Shown here piece after piece: positions 1-8,638 of a stretch of DNA of 51,859 nt. The first letter of the stretch is position 1. Each line of letters begins with the position of its first letter. The notes beneath the pieces were generated by a model. It was not told the origin of the DNA, did not search any database, and worked only from the letters and a program-made list of their open reading frames with translations. Source of the DNA: an uncultured Bacteroides sp. (GTDB lineage: Bacteria > Bacteroidota > Bacteroidia > Bacteroidales > Bacteroidaceae); assembly GCF_902491285.1 (NCBI RefSeq), contig NZ_CABUHK010000033.1, positions 1-51,859 of the forward strand. Reading direction: 5' to 3'. The translations under genes were made by a program, and so were the position numbers.

Positions 1-120
1 TCATAGCATATGAAAAAAGAGGTGAAGGATGTGAAGGGTTGTTTGCTTTGTTTTTTCTACTTCCATTCACCATAAATATCTGATTTATAGTTGTTCATAT
101 GAATGGTGAAGCCTGTGAAC

Positions 121-147
121 CGTTGGGAGAGTTCATTTACTTGTTAG
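121..147 (-). repeat. attC-like intergenic element B of the immunity array (partial)
   Basis: This 27-base block lies just downstream of the YfeS-like gene. It matches the block at 1704-1730 at 21 of 27 positions, and both end in CTTGTTAG on the plus strand. TGAAC (116-120) can pair with GTTCA (131-135) around a 10-base loop, like the inner stem of the fuller element at 1678-1733. I do not see the second outer box between 1 and 115, so this copy is degenerate or organised differently. A further imperfect inverted repeat (TTCACCAT at 65-72, ATGGTGAA at 103-110) sits beside it. Confidence 0.55.
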
Positions 148-161
148 GGTTGTTGATTGCT

Positions 162-674
162 TTATGCTTTTTCAAGTACTTTCTCTATTATATTTAACCG
201 TCTGACAAATTCGTTTTTATACTTCCAACTTTCATGTAAGTTAGCCCAAATTCTCAAACGATTTATAGCCACTTGAACAAAATATTTGTAATCAACTTCT
301 ATCAAACCTTCATCCACTAATTGACCTAATGCTGTTGCAATGACAGAGGAGTCAAGAGTGAAAATATATTGTTGGTCGTCAAATTCATCATTATCTATTT
401 GACTTTTTATCTTGAGTTCGTCCACAAGATTTTCTTCGTTGTAGTCATCGTAGTCGTCAAATTCTCCCACACTTTCTATAACCCAGGCAATACAATATCC
501 AACAGATATTTTTTTATTTTTCTTACGCCATTTTCGGAATTCACACAAGGCAGTATGTCCTTCATCTGAACCAAATGGAGATAATTCATCTGAAGCACTC
601 CAAAAAAAATCTTCAGTCAGCAATTCTATTGCTCTTGCGTGAGCGTTATTTTTATCAATTCCTTCAAATTTCAT
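162..674 (-). CDS. YfeS-like conserved protein, candidate immunity-array cargo
   Basis: A 170-residue acidic soluble protein with no signal peptide or membrane segment. The N-terminal half contains LLTEDFFWSASDELSPFGSDEG followed after about ten residues by an FRKWRKKN segment, which I associate with the E. coli YfeS family; its biochemical function is not established. The middle is strongly acidic (DDYDDYNEEN) and the C-terminal part is helical. Its ATG overlaps the stop of the upstream gene by four bases (ATGA), so the two are probably translationally coupled. The family name rests on remembered similarity and an immunity role rests only on context. Confidence 0.7.
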   Translation of the reverse strand: MKFEGIDKNNAHARAIELLTEDFFWSASDELSPFGSDEGHTALCEFRKWRKKNKKISVGYCIAWVIESVGEFDDYDDYNEENLVDELKIKSQIDNDEFDDQQYIFTLDSSVIATALGQLVDEGLIEVDYKYFVQVAINRLRIWANLHESWKYKNEFVRRLNIIEKVLEKA

Positions 675-1231
675 ATTCGCATTATATCTATTCGTTTGTT
701 ATATGCATTTTCTAACTCACTAAAAATTTGAAAACCTATATATGATTTAGGATTTGGATATTCCTTTCTATAATAACAATTCCAATAGCTAATCATCTGG
801 CTTTTTGTTCTATTATAGAACTCGTTATTTTCAGATATAAAGTAAAGGTAATTTTCAATATTATTATCTATTTGAACTTTTATGTCAGGCAATATATTTT
901 TTACATATTCACCTAATAACCTAAAGCAGAACGGTATTATCCAATACTCTGTACAGAATAACAGATTGCGCAAATGCTTCTGTCTAATAAAACCATCATG
1001 ATGTTTGGTGAAAATGCAGTCTAAAATATATTTCTGTATAGTAGTCAAATTCCCGGACGCAGGCTCACTAAAGTAAATTCGTTCCGGTATTGTTAAGAGG
1101 ATATTATTAATTTTGACGTTATATGACCTCTTATGAATATCTCCGTCCTTGATTTTCAAATTATCAATGACTACTTGAACATCCTCTTTCAAATTTAGAG
1201 GGAAACACATTATTAGTTCTTCTTTTTTCAT
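671..1231 (-). CDS. Hypothetical protein in the immunity-type array
   Basis: About 186 residues with no recognised family. The longest frame opens with TTG at 1237; I prefer the ATG at 1231, and a second ATG at about 1207 (MCFPLNLKED) is also possible. Visible features are an ERIYF-xEP-x-SGNLTTIQKYIL stretch, a LFCTEYWIIPFCFRLLGEY hydrophobic helix, and a Tyr/Asn-rich C-terminus. There is no signal peptide. The gene ends in a 4-base overlap with the YfeS-like gene and starts 40-50 bases after the preceding gene, so all three probably form one transcript and one cassette. It could be an immunity protein or a partner of the YfeS-like protein; the sequence does not decide. Confidence 0.6.
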   Translation of the reverse strand: MKKEELIMCFPLNLKEDVQVVIDNLKIKDGDIHKRSYNVKINNILLTIPERIYFSEPASGNLTTIQKYILDCIFTKHHDGFIRQKHLRNLLFCTEYWIIPFCFRLLGEYVKNILPDIKVQIDNNIENYLYFISENNEFYNRTKSQMISYWNCYYRKEYPNPKSYIGFQIFSELENAYNKRIDIMRI

Positions 1232-1278
1232 CGTCAATAGTGTTCGGAGGATAATCGATCTTTTGGGGGGATTTTCAT

Positions 1279-1647
1279 TTATAAATCTTTTGTTGGTGCT
1301 TGCAAAATTTCAAATGTTTCATTGAGGCTATTACAATTAGTATTTAAAACAATCCGTATTTTGCAAGGCATATTATATCTCTTATTACTGTTCAATACTT
1401 GGATAGATAGAATATTCTCTTTCAATTCAAACTTTACATCTTTATAGTTGGAATACAAACAATTTATTTGGTCATTGTATTCTATATAAGTTTCATCCTC
1501 ATACGAAAGTCTTGAAATTGAAATGTAGTTATCGCCTTTTATAAATGAAACTTCTATTATTTCTATCCAATATTCTTTCGGATTAATCTCTAATCTATTA
1601 CACTCAAATATCAGAATTTCAGATTTACTATCAGTAAGCTCTTGCAT
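1279..1647 (-). CDS. Hypothetical small protein in the immunity-type array
   Basis: A 122-residue soluble protein of predicted beta-rich character with short alternating hydrophobic strands (YWIEIIEVSF, YISISRL, ILSIQVL, CKIRIVLN). It has no signal peptide, membrane segment or catalytic motif that I recognise. Its ATG lies about 30 bases after the TTGCTAA box (1678-1684) of the attC-like element, where a cassette gene would be expected to begin. Small, acidic, all-beta, low-GC proteins in such arrays are often immunity proteins, but I cannot assign a family. Confidence 0.6.
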   Translation of the reverse strand: MQELTDSKSEILIFECNRLEINPKEYWIEIIEVSFIKGDNYISISRLSYEDETYIEYNDQINCLYSNYKDVKFELKENILSIQVLNSNKRYNMPCKIRIVLNTNCNSLNETFEILQAPTKDL

Positions 1648-1677
1648 ATTTCTGTTTTTATATTGATTACACTCTCG

Positions 1678-1733
1678 TTGCTAATGGGTTGTGAATAACT
1701 GATCGTTAGGGTGGTTCATTCGCTTGTTAGCAA
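1678..1733 (-). repeat. attC-like intergenic element A between two array genes
   Basis: The outer boxes TTGCTAA (1678-1684) and TTAGCAA (1727-1733) are perfectly complementary. Inside them GAATAAC (1693-1699) pairs with GTTCATTC (1714-1721), leaving one unpaired base at 1717. The unpaired stretches between the boxes are 8 and 5 bases and the terminal loop is 14 bases. Outer boxes, an unpaired central part, an inner stem with an extrahelical base and a variable loop are the layout of integron attC sites. It lies between the stop of the SUKH-like gene and the start of the next gene. Confidence 0.6.
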
Positions 1734-1740
1734 TAACTTA

Positions 1741-2169
1741 TTATAATCCCAAATACCATTCTAAAAAAGAATTGAAGTTTTTCCATTGTGGAGACAGCTT
1801 TCCATTCTGAAAATTGATTAGTTTTTCTCCCAATTCAATTTCGAGAACTTCTCCTGTATTACGGTTATAGAAAAAAACGCCTTCCGCCTCAAAACTATCT
1901 AAAGGAAGATATTCTTTCGGCAGTTCCAAATTATTCTGCAAAGTTTCTGCTCTTTGAGCATAAGTTGAATATACAAGAAACCAACATATATTATCTATAC
2001 TACCAACTCGCCCTTTAAAACTTGTTTCCGTTGTATGAAGACAAAAGAATGCAAAATCACTATTTAAATCAATTCCTAAATCTATCAAAGCCTTTTTATA
2101 TGCTTTATCTTCTTTTTCCGAATATACACCTTGTTTATTCAAATAGTCTATCACTTTATTACTTAGCAT
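1741..2169 (-). CDS. SUKH (SMI1/KNR4-like) protein, probable immunity protein
   Basis: A 142-residue soluble protein. The central region with YLPLDSFEAEGVFFYNRNTG, followed by a short strand (VLEIELG) and the C-terminal NFNSFLEWYLGL helix, is typical of the SMI1/KNR4 (SUKH) superfamily, whose bacterial members often neutralise polymorphic or type VI toxins by binding them. No toxin gene is adjacent, so this would be an orphan immunity gene. The reading frame is bracketed by inverted copies of GTTAGCAATAA (1726-1736 and reverse complement at 2198-2208), so it looks like a single-gene cassette. Which toxin it matches cannot be read from the sequence. Confidence 0.7.
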   Translation of the reverse strand: MLSNKVIDYLNKQGVYSEKEDKAYKKALIDLGIDLNSDFAFFCLHTTETSFKGRVGSIDNICWFLVYSTYAQRAETLQNNLELPKEYLPLDSFEAEGVFFYNRNTGEVLEIELGEKLINFQNGKLSPQWKNFNSFLEWYLGL

Positions 2170-2490
2170 GATTTGATGATATTTTATTTGTTTAACTTTA
2201 TTGCTAACGTTACGCTAACAGCGAAACAATAAACATCCACTGTTATTTTCTTTAATAATATTGCAATAAAAATACGTCATTCTATCTATGCAAGCAACTA
2301 AAAATGCTAATATCTTCGTTCTGTGCTTTGAATATTGTTATATAGCATAAAATATGAGGCTTGCGTTTCTTTTTTGTACCTGTTTTTCCAGCCAATTTGT
2401 TCTTTCTGAATTTCCATCAAGAAAAAAAATCTCTCTTAGGTGTCATTAATTTCGGTTGGCTCTACGTATTAAGATAAACAGTTGATTACT
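2170..2490. other. Gene-free junction between immunity array and FecR operon
   Basis: An AT-rich stretch with no credible coding frame. At 2193-2226 it holds the array-end element: GCTAAC, GTTAC, GCTAAC in tandem, whose reverse complement matches the end of the element at 1726-1740 apart from an 11-base insertion. The last 100 bases before fecR have the look of the usual sigma-to-fecR spacer of Bacteroides operons, but no sigma-factor reading frame is recognisable. A weak promoter-like pair for the plus strand is TATG at 2287-2290 and TATCTTCG at 2311-2318, 20 bases apart. Confidence 0.5.
2193..2226. repeat. Array-end GTTAGC repeat (element C)
   Basis: On the minus strand this reads TTCGCTGTTAGC, a short insertion, then GTTAGCAATAAAGTTA, leading into the SUKH-like gene start about 30 bases later. 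The plus strand at 1719-1740 reads TTCGCTTGTTAGCAATAACTTA. The SUKH gene is therefore flanked by near-identical inverted ends. The doubled GTTAGC here may mark the boundary of the array or a place where cassettes have been joined or lost. Confidence 0.5.
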
Positions 2491-3558
2491 ATGATGGAAA
2501 ATCCAGACCAGAATTCAGATTATGCATTGCGTGCGATACAGGAACCGCGACTAAGGGAGACGGAAGAGTTCAACCAGTGGATTAGCGTACCTGAAAACAA
2601 GGAGCTATTTCTTGACCTGATGGCTTGCAAGGAAGCTGTGATGCGTGAAAGCCTGGATAGGAGACGCAAGGCAAAAATGAAAACACGTATTTGGGTAGCG
2701 GCTTCTGCTGTGGCTGCCGTTTTGGTTTTGGCCTTTCTTATACCTGCTTTACTTCCTTCTTCCTATATAAAAAAAGAGGAACCGGTGCGATTCTTTGCCG
2801 CAACTGTCAGTGGAGAACATGTGATGCTGCAAATGGACGGTCATCATGAACAACAACTGTTGGAAGACAGTGTGATGGATATCAAAGAATGGAAAACATT
2901 GGCACCGGATACCACCTGTTGCCAAACGTTGACTACACCACGTGGAAAAAGTTTCCTGTTGGTATTGTCCGATGGGACTAAGGTGTGGATAAATGCTGAA
3001 AGTAGTCTGCGTTATCCTGTCGCATTCTGCGGAAAGGAACGACGGGTAGAGCTGAAAGGTGAAGCCTGCTTTGAAGTGGCAAAGGATGAAAAATGTCCTT
3101 TTATCGTAAGTGCCGAGGGCATGGATACCCATGTACTGGGTACTAAATTCAATGTACGTTCATACACAACAGAAGACCGCCACGTGACATTGGTGCAGGG
3201 AAAAGTGCAAGTGACTAACACGAACAGCCTTACGTCCGTAGTGCTTCAACCCGGACAGGACTTGACCTATACGGAAACCGGAGAAGAGAAAATATCGCGT
3301 GTCAACATAGCTACTTATACGGCATGGACAGAAGGAATGTTCTATTTTGAAGATTCGTCGCTGGAAGAAATTATGAGTTCTCTGGGCAGATGGTACAACG
3401 TGAACGTTGACTTTGAACGGGTGGAACTATACAATATCCGCCTGAACTTTTGGGCGAACCGCAACGCCCATCTGGACGAGGCGGTGGAACTGCTGAATAA
3501 ACTGGAAAAAGTACATGTAGATTATCAGGACGGAACTATTACGATTAAACATATATAA
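2491..3558 (+). CDS. FecR-family anti-sigma factor (DUF4974 C-terminus)
   Basis: About 355 residues. A short cytoplasmic N-terminus (about 1-66) would bind an ECF sigma factor. One membrane helix follows at about 67-87, then a periplasmic FecR domain (about 145-240, with the LSDGTKVWINAESSLRYP signature) and a C-terminal DUF4974 domain (about 280-355) that contacts the SusC-type transducer. A TTG at 2482 opens the longest frame, but the ATGs at 2491 and 2494 are better starts. It sits 19 bases before susC and presumably senses that receptor through its STN domain. The expected partner sigma gene is not next to it. Confidence 0.93.
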   Translation: MMENPDQNSDYALRAIQEPRLRETEEFNQWISVPENKELFLDLMACKEAVMRESLDRRRKAKMKTRIWVAASAVAAVLVLAFLIPALLPSSYIKKEEPVRFFAATVSGEHVMLQMDGHHEQQLLEDSVMDIKEWKTLAPDTTCCQTLTTPRGKSFLLVLSDGTKVWINAESSLRYPVAFCGKERRVELKGEACFEVAKDEKCPFIVSAEGMDTHVLGTKFNVRSYTTEDRHVTLVQGKVQVTNTNSLTSVVLQPGQDLTYTETGEEKISRVNIATYTAWTEGMFYFEDSSLEEIMSSLGRWYNVNVDFERVELYNIRLNFWANRNAHLDEAVELLNKLEKVHVDYQDGTITIKHI

Positions 3559-3577
3559 CTTTACAAATACAACTCTT

Positions 3578-6500
3578 ATGAAAAAGCAACAAATTACATT
3601 GTCTCGCAAAAAGGCAATGAGAAAGGTCGTATGGATGAAAGCCGCTTTCTTATTGCTGATGTTTGTAATTGCCCTGCATGGACGGGCACAAAATACGGAC
3701 AGCAAATTGATTTCTTTGGAACTAAAGGAAGCGCCATTGGGAGAGGCTTTGAAGCAGTTCAGCAATGTGTCCGGTTATAAGGTGAATTTTCCTAGTGAAG
3801 ATGTCGGAGCGTACCGGGTAAGCGTAAGCATACATCAGTTGGCACCTTTGGCGGCACTCCAGAAAATACTGGAAGGGAAACCTTTTGAATATGAGGTGAA
3901 ACAACATTTTATCACTGTCCGTAAAGTGAAGCCTGCATCGCCTACTCGTAAAGTCAGGAACATCGAAGGGCGGGTAGTGGATGAAAAAGGGGATCCGCTG
4001 CCGGGTGCGAATATCCGGGGAATCGACAGCCCGTTTGGAGCTATTTCCGATATCAAAGGAAATTTCACTTGTAAAGTGATGGAGGAAACCCACACATTGG
4101 AAGTCTCTTTTGTCGGTATGCAAACTGAAAAGGTATCTATTAAAGGGCGTACTCATGTCAATGTGATTATGCATGAAGATAAACAGCAATTGGGAGATGT
4201 TGTAGTGACGGGTTATCAGCGTATCAGCCGTGAACGCTCTACTGCCTCTTTCGGTTTTATAGATTCTGAACAACTGACAAGGCAGATGCACACTGACCTG
4301 ACTTCATCTCTGGAAGGACAAATAGCCGGCCTGCGTATGGATATCAATCCGAATAACGGGGATATGAGCCCCATTCTTCGTGGTATAGGTACATTCTCGA
4401 AGGAAGTAGGCTCACATCCGCTAATCGTAGTGGATGATATGCCGACCGACTTGACCCTGAGTGAGATAAATCCCTATAATGTAGAGAGTATTACTGTCTT
4501 GAAGGATGCGGCGGCAGCCAGCATTTATGGTGCTTTGGCTGCAAACGGCATTATTGTGGTAGTTACCAAACAGGCCAGAGAAGAGGGTGCGCATGTGAAT
4601 ATCAATGCTGATTGGTTCATCACCAGCAAACCGAATTTCAACAGTTTGAACCTGGCTTCTACAAGCGACATTATTGATTATCAAACAGCGGTGTTTGATG
4701 CGAATGTAGCCGAATCAGGCAGTGCGTCCGGTTTTTTGTCCAGCTATAAGGCAGGCTACTATAATCCGTTGTTCCAACTTTATCTGGATCGGGAGAATGG
4801 TACACTAAGTAATAGTGAAGTCGAAGCCACATTGAATCAGTGGCGTAATAATGACTATTATAAAGAATATCGTGACAATGCCTGGCGTACGGCTGTAACT
4901 CAGCGTTATAATGTGTCCGTATCGCAGAAAGTCGGAAAAAACAATCACTTCCTTTCGTTCAATTATGAAAATGACAAGGGGCGTACGATAAATGATAAAA
5001 GGAATAAATTCTCCTTGTATTATAAGTCGAACTATGCCATCACCAGTTGGTTGAATGTGAATGCCGGGGTGGACGCCCGTTTGGGAAGTAGCGATACACC
5101 GAATACCCTGTTTACCAGTTACACTATACAACAACGTTATGAAAGAATAATGGATGCCGATGGTAACCGTTATAATTCTCCTTATGTAAATGTAAGCGGA
5201 TATTCGGGTGGAGCTTATAATGGGAGTGTCGTGAACAAGGCGGAAGGTGTTTCACCTTATAAAACATTTGGTTTTAATGTGCTTGATGCATTGGGTGAAG
5301 GTGCTGCTAAATCACGCAATGTCAGCATCCGCCCGTTTGTCAGTTTGCAGGCACGATTCCTGAAGATGTTTAAATATAACTTCATGTATCAATATGAATG
5401 GAATCATAGCAAGAGTGAAGTGTTTGATGCGGAGGACTCCTATTTGATGCGTATGACGTACAACTCTATGATTGATACGAATGGAAATTCGGCAATGCCG
5501 AAAGGCGGACGGTTCTTTCAAGATGAGTTGAGCAGTAACCGTTATACTGTACGTAACCAGATAGACTTTGACAAAAGTTGGAAGAATCATACAGTGACTG
5601 CCATTGCCGGACTTGAATTCAGGGAAAATAAGATTCCGAAACCTACACGGCAATTAATGTATGGATACGATCCTCAGACACTGACTTCTGACATTATAGA
5701 TTGGCAGGCATACCGTGACGGTGTAGGAACCAGTGCACTTTCCGGCAATACGATTACTTTGAGTGGCCTGTCGCCTACGTTGCAAGAATCACGTCATCGT
5801 TATGCATCTTTTTATGCCAATGCAAGTTATTCTTATTTGTCCCGTTATAATGTATCCGGAAGTATCCGCTGGGATCAGGCGGACTTGTTCGGACTTGATA
5901 TCCGTAACCAGCGTCATCCCTTGTGGTCTGTCGGGGCGTCCTGGATTATGTCGGAAGAGTCATTTATGAAAGATATTGTTTGGCTCGACTTCCTGAAAGC
6001 ACGTATGACCTATGGTATCAACGGTAATGTGGATCAGAGTTCGACTACCTATTTTGTAGTAAAGCAGAAGACCCAGAGCAATCCGATCAAGACGACTTAC
6101 CTGACTTATGATGATGATGATCTTCCGAACCCGAAACTCCGTTGGGAGAAAACAGCCACTTATAATGTGGGACTGGATTTCCGTCTTTTCAATAATTTGG
6201 TCAATGGTAGTTTGGAGTATTATAACCGCCACTCATCTGATTTGCTTGTACGCCGCTACATGGATCCCACATTGGGGGCTAAATCACGTGTAGTGAACAA
6301 CGGTGAGATGCGCAACCGGGGTGTCGAATTTTCTCTTACTGCCAATCTCATCAGGAAGAAGGACTGGAATTTTGCTGTTGATTTCAACTTTGCCCATAAC
6401 AAGAACAAGATGTTAAAGGTGGATCATAGTGATTCGGACACTTCGACAAGTTTTATTATGAGCCCGCAGAACTACTTTATGGAGGGAACCAGTTATAATA

Positions 6501-7171
6501 CGCTTTGGGCTTACCGTATAGACCGTATTGAAAATGGATATCCGGTAGCGGTGGATAAGGACGGAAACGACCTGGTGACGTTCAACGAGGATGGTACGGT
6601 TGCCAATATTACTACTGGATCGTCACTGAAAGGTACTGAGAATCTTGTAAATCTTGGCTCGTTGACTCCGAAATTCAATGGAGCAGTGTCCTTGAGACTT
6701 AGCTACAAGGGAATTGCCTTGAATGCTTTCTTTGTATATGCAGGCGGTAACAAACTGCGTAATAGTGTGGTAAGTATGAGTGACCAGGTGGGAAGCCAGA
6801 CGTTGAAAGACATAACCAACCGTTGGAGTGCGGATGCACCGGATGCAAATGTACGTATGTATATTGATATGCCCACAAAGGTTAAAACTTACGCAAGTAC
6901 TTTCCAGGATTGGTGGCAATATGGTGATATTAATGTGAAAGATGCCGGTTATGTGAAATTGCGTAGCTTGAGTCTGGGGTATAGTTTGCCGTCTGGTATC
7001 TGCCGTCAAATCCGGCTTAATTCATTGAATTTGAAGTTGCAAGTGAACAACCTGTTTACCTGGTGTAAGGCAGGAAGCGACATTGACCCGGAAAGCTACG
7101 GATTGAACAGCGGCACACGCGGCATGGTTTCACCCAAGACTTATTCTATCGGATTATCAACAAGTTTCTAA
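3578..7171 (+). CDS. SusC/RagA TonB-dependent transducer with STN domain
   Basis: A 1197-residue outer-membrane receptor. It has a signal peptide (about 1-38), an STN signalling domain at about 47-116, a carboxypeptidase-regulatory-like domain at about 128-200 (NIEGRVVDEKGDPLPGANI), a plug from about 206 to 335 (DVVVTGYQ, SITVLKDAAAASIYG), then a 22-strand barrel ending in the aromatic SIGLSTSF. The STN domain is the part of such proteins that talks to FecR anti-sigma factors, which agrees with the gene upstream. It lies 22 bases before susD. With a metalloprotease downstream, a peptide or glycopeptide ligand is plausible, but the substrate is not readable from sequence. Confidence 0.95.
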   Translation: MKKQQITLSRKKAMRKVVWMKAAFLLLMFVIALHGRAQNTDSKLISLELKEAPLGEALKQFSNVSGYKVNFPSEDVGAYRVSVSIHQLAPLAALQKILEGKPFEYEVKQHFITVRKVKPASPTRKVRNIEGRVVDEKGDPLPGANIRGIDSPFGAISDIKGNFTCKVMEETHTLEVSFVGMQTEKVSIKGRTHVNVIMHEDKQQLGDVVVTGYQRISRERSTASFGFIDSEQLTRQMHTDLTSSLEGQIAGLRMDINPNNGDMSPILRGIGTFSKEVGSHPLIVVDDMPTDLTLSEINPYNVESITVLKDAAAASIYGALAANGIIVVVTKQAREEGAHVNINADWFITSKPNFNSLNLASTSDIIDYQTAVFDANVAESGSASGFLSSYKAGYYNPLFQLYLDRENGTLSNSEVEATLNQWRNNDYYKEYRDNAWRTAVTQRYNVSVSQKVGKNNHFLSFNYENDKGRTINDKRNKFSLYYKSNYAITSWLNVNAGVDARLGSSDTPNTLFTSYTIQQRYERIMDADGNRYNSPYVNVSGYSGGAYNGSVVNKAEGVSPYKTFGFNVLDALGEGAAKSRNVSIRPFVSLQARFLKMFKYNFMYQYEWNHSKSEVFDAEDSYLMRMTYNSMIDTNGNSAMPKGGRFFQDELSSNRYTVRNQIDFDKSWKNHTVTAIAGLEFRENKIPKPTRQLMYGYDPQTLTSDIIDWQAYRDGVGTSALSGNTITLSGLSPTLQESRHRYASFYANASYSYLSRYNVSGSIRWDQADLFGLDIRNQRHPLWSVGASWIMSEESFMKDIVWLDFLKARMTYGINGNVDQSSTTYFVVKQKTQSNPIKTTYLTYDDDDLPNPKLRWEKTATYNVGLDFRLFNNLVNGSLEYYNRHSSDLLVRRYMDPTLGAKSRVVNNGEMRNRGVEFSLTANLIRKKDWNFAVDFNFAHNKNKMLKVDHSDSDTSTSFIMSPQNYFMEGTSYNTLWAYRIDRIENGYPVAVDKDGNDLVTFNEDGTVANITTGSSLKGTENLVNLGSLTPKFNGAVSLRLSYKGIALNAFFVYAGGNKLRNSVVSMSDQVGSQTLKDITNRWSADAPDANVRMYIDMPTKVKTYASTFQDWWQYGDINVKDAGYVKLRSLSLGYSLPSGICRQIRLNSLNLKLQVNNLFTWCKAGSDIDPESYGLNSGTRGMVSPKTYSIGLSTSF

Positions 7172-7193
7172 TTATTTAAAAAGAATATAGGAT

Positions 7194-8621
7194 ATGCGTA
7201 AATTACTTTATATATTGCCGGTTCTGCTTATCTTGGGATTTGCGGCTTGCGAGAATTACGTGGATATTACCCCTACAGGAAAGAAGACTGTGGACTCTAC
7301 CGAGACTTATTATGAATTGGTGGCTTTGCCGAACCGGAGTTATTATCCGTCATCTTTTGCTTTGTTGAGTGATAATGTCTGGTCAAAAGAATCGAATATT
7401 ATCGGCAAGGAATATCTTTCCTCTGATGGAATCAATATGACTTTTAATGAGGATGCCGATCGTAAAGAATTAAGTGATAATAATCTGTATGCAAACTGTT
7501 ATCAATACATCTTACGCTCTAACATCGTGATTTCATTGGTAGATCATAGTACAGGTGACAAGGATGTGAAGGAACTGGCTAAAGCGGAAGCAAAAATCAT
7601 GCGTGCGTGGGATCATTTTATTCTAGTGAATACATTTGCTAAAGCCTATAATCCGGAGACAGCAGCCACTGACGGTGGTATTGCTATTGTCAGCGAATAT
7701 GACTTGGAAGCGACTCCTACCAAAGCTACTGTTGCCCAAGTCTATGACTTTATCATCAAGGATATCGAGGATGCGTTACCTTATCTGCAGGAAGAACCGG
7801 TGAATGTATATCATCCGTCGAAAGCATTCGGCTATGCATTGGCGGCACGCGTTTACTTGTTCCACCGTGACTGGAAAAAAGCTAAGGATGCGGCGGAGGA
7901 ATCTTTGAAACGGAACAATGCCTTGATAGATTATATAGCTTTGGATGCCGTCGGGGGGCCGACTAAGGTTTCAACTTATGCCAAAGGTGGCAATCCGGAA
8001 GTGTTGAATTATGCTTATATGGGTAGCACCTCGGACAATCCTGCTTATACCTATGGTATGATTAGTCCGGAACTAGTACAGCTTTTCGGAGATAATGACG
8101 AGCGTTTGAACCTATTCTTCAAAACGACCGGTAATCTTGAGTATTATTTTGACGAGGGTTCCGGAGCTGCTTTATGGAATACTGCCCTTACCTATTCTAA
8201 GTTTCAATACATGGCTGTAGGTATGCGTACCGCCGAAGTTTATTTGATTTTGGCAGAAGCTAATGCACGGTTAAACGATTTATCCGGGGCTGTCAAAGTA
8301 CTGAACTTGTTGCGCGAGAAACGTATCAAGGGGAGTGAAGCAGTACTGCCAGAACCAGCTACACAACGTGAGATGATACAGGAAATCATCAATGAGCGTC
8401 GTAAAGAACTGCTCTTCGGATTCAGCCGATTCTGGGATTTGAAACGATTCAATACGGAAGCCGACTATGCGAAGACGATAACCCGCACTTTCCCGTTGGT
8501 TACCACAGATGTGGAGCAGAAAACATATACGTTGAAACCGGATTCACGTTTGTATATCATTCCGTTCCCGATGGCTGCCCGTGAAAAGAATCCGAATCTG
8601 ACACTGAATACTAACGAATAA
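7194..8621 (+). CDS. RagB/SusD-family nutrient-binding lipoprotein
   Basis: A 475-residue lipoprotein (lipobox ending FAAC, Cys19). It has the N-terminal SusD-like domain and the C-terminal RagB/SusD domain (MRTAEVYLILAEANARL, LLREKRIKG, IINERRKELLFGFSRFWDLKRF). It would form the lid of the SusC pore on the cell surface. It is one operon with the genes on both sides (22 and 17 bases). At 475 residues it is shorter than many glycan-binding SusDs and nearer to RagB, the peptide-binding partner of RagA, which suits the metalloprotease next door; this substrate idea is inference. Confidence 0.93.
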   Translation: MRKLLYILPVLLILGFAACENYVDITPTGKKTVDSTETYYELVALPNRSYYPSSFALLSDNVWSKESNIIGKEYLSSDGINMTFNEDADRKELSDNNLYANCYQYILRSNIVISLVDHSTGDKDVKELAKAEAKIMRAWDHFILVNTFAKAYNPETAATDGGIAIVSEYDLEATPTKATVAQVYDFIIKDIEDALPYLQEEPVNVYHPSKAFGYALAARVYLFHRDWKKAKDAAEESLKRNNALIDYIALDAVGGPTKVSTYAKGGNPEVLNYAYMGSTSDNPAYTYGMISPELVQLFGDNDERLNLFFKTTGNLEYYFDEGSGAALWNTALTYSKFQYMAVGMRTAEVYLILAEANARLNDLSGAVKVLNLLREKRIKGSEAVLPEPATQREMIQEIINERRKELLFGFSRFWDLKRFNTEADYAKTITRTFPLVTTDVEQKTYTLKPDSRLYIIPFPMAAREKNPNLTLNTNE

Positions 8622-8638
8622 AATAAATCAGGAAAATA

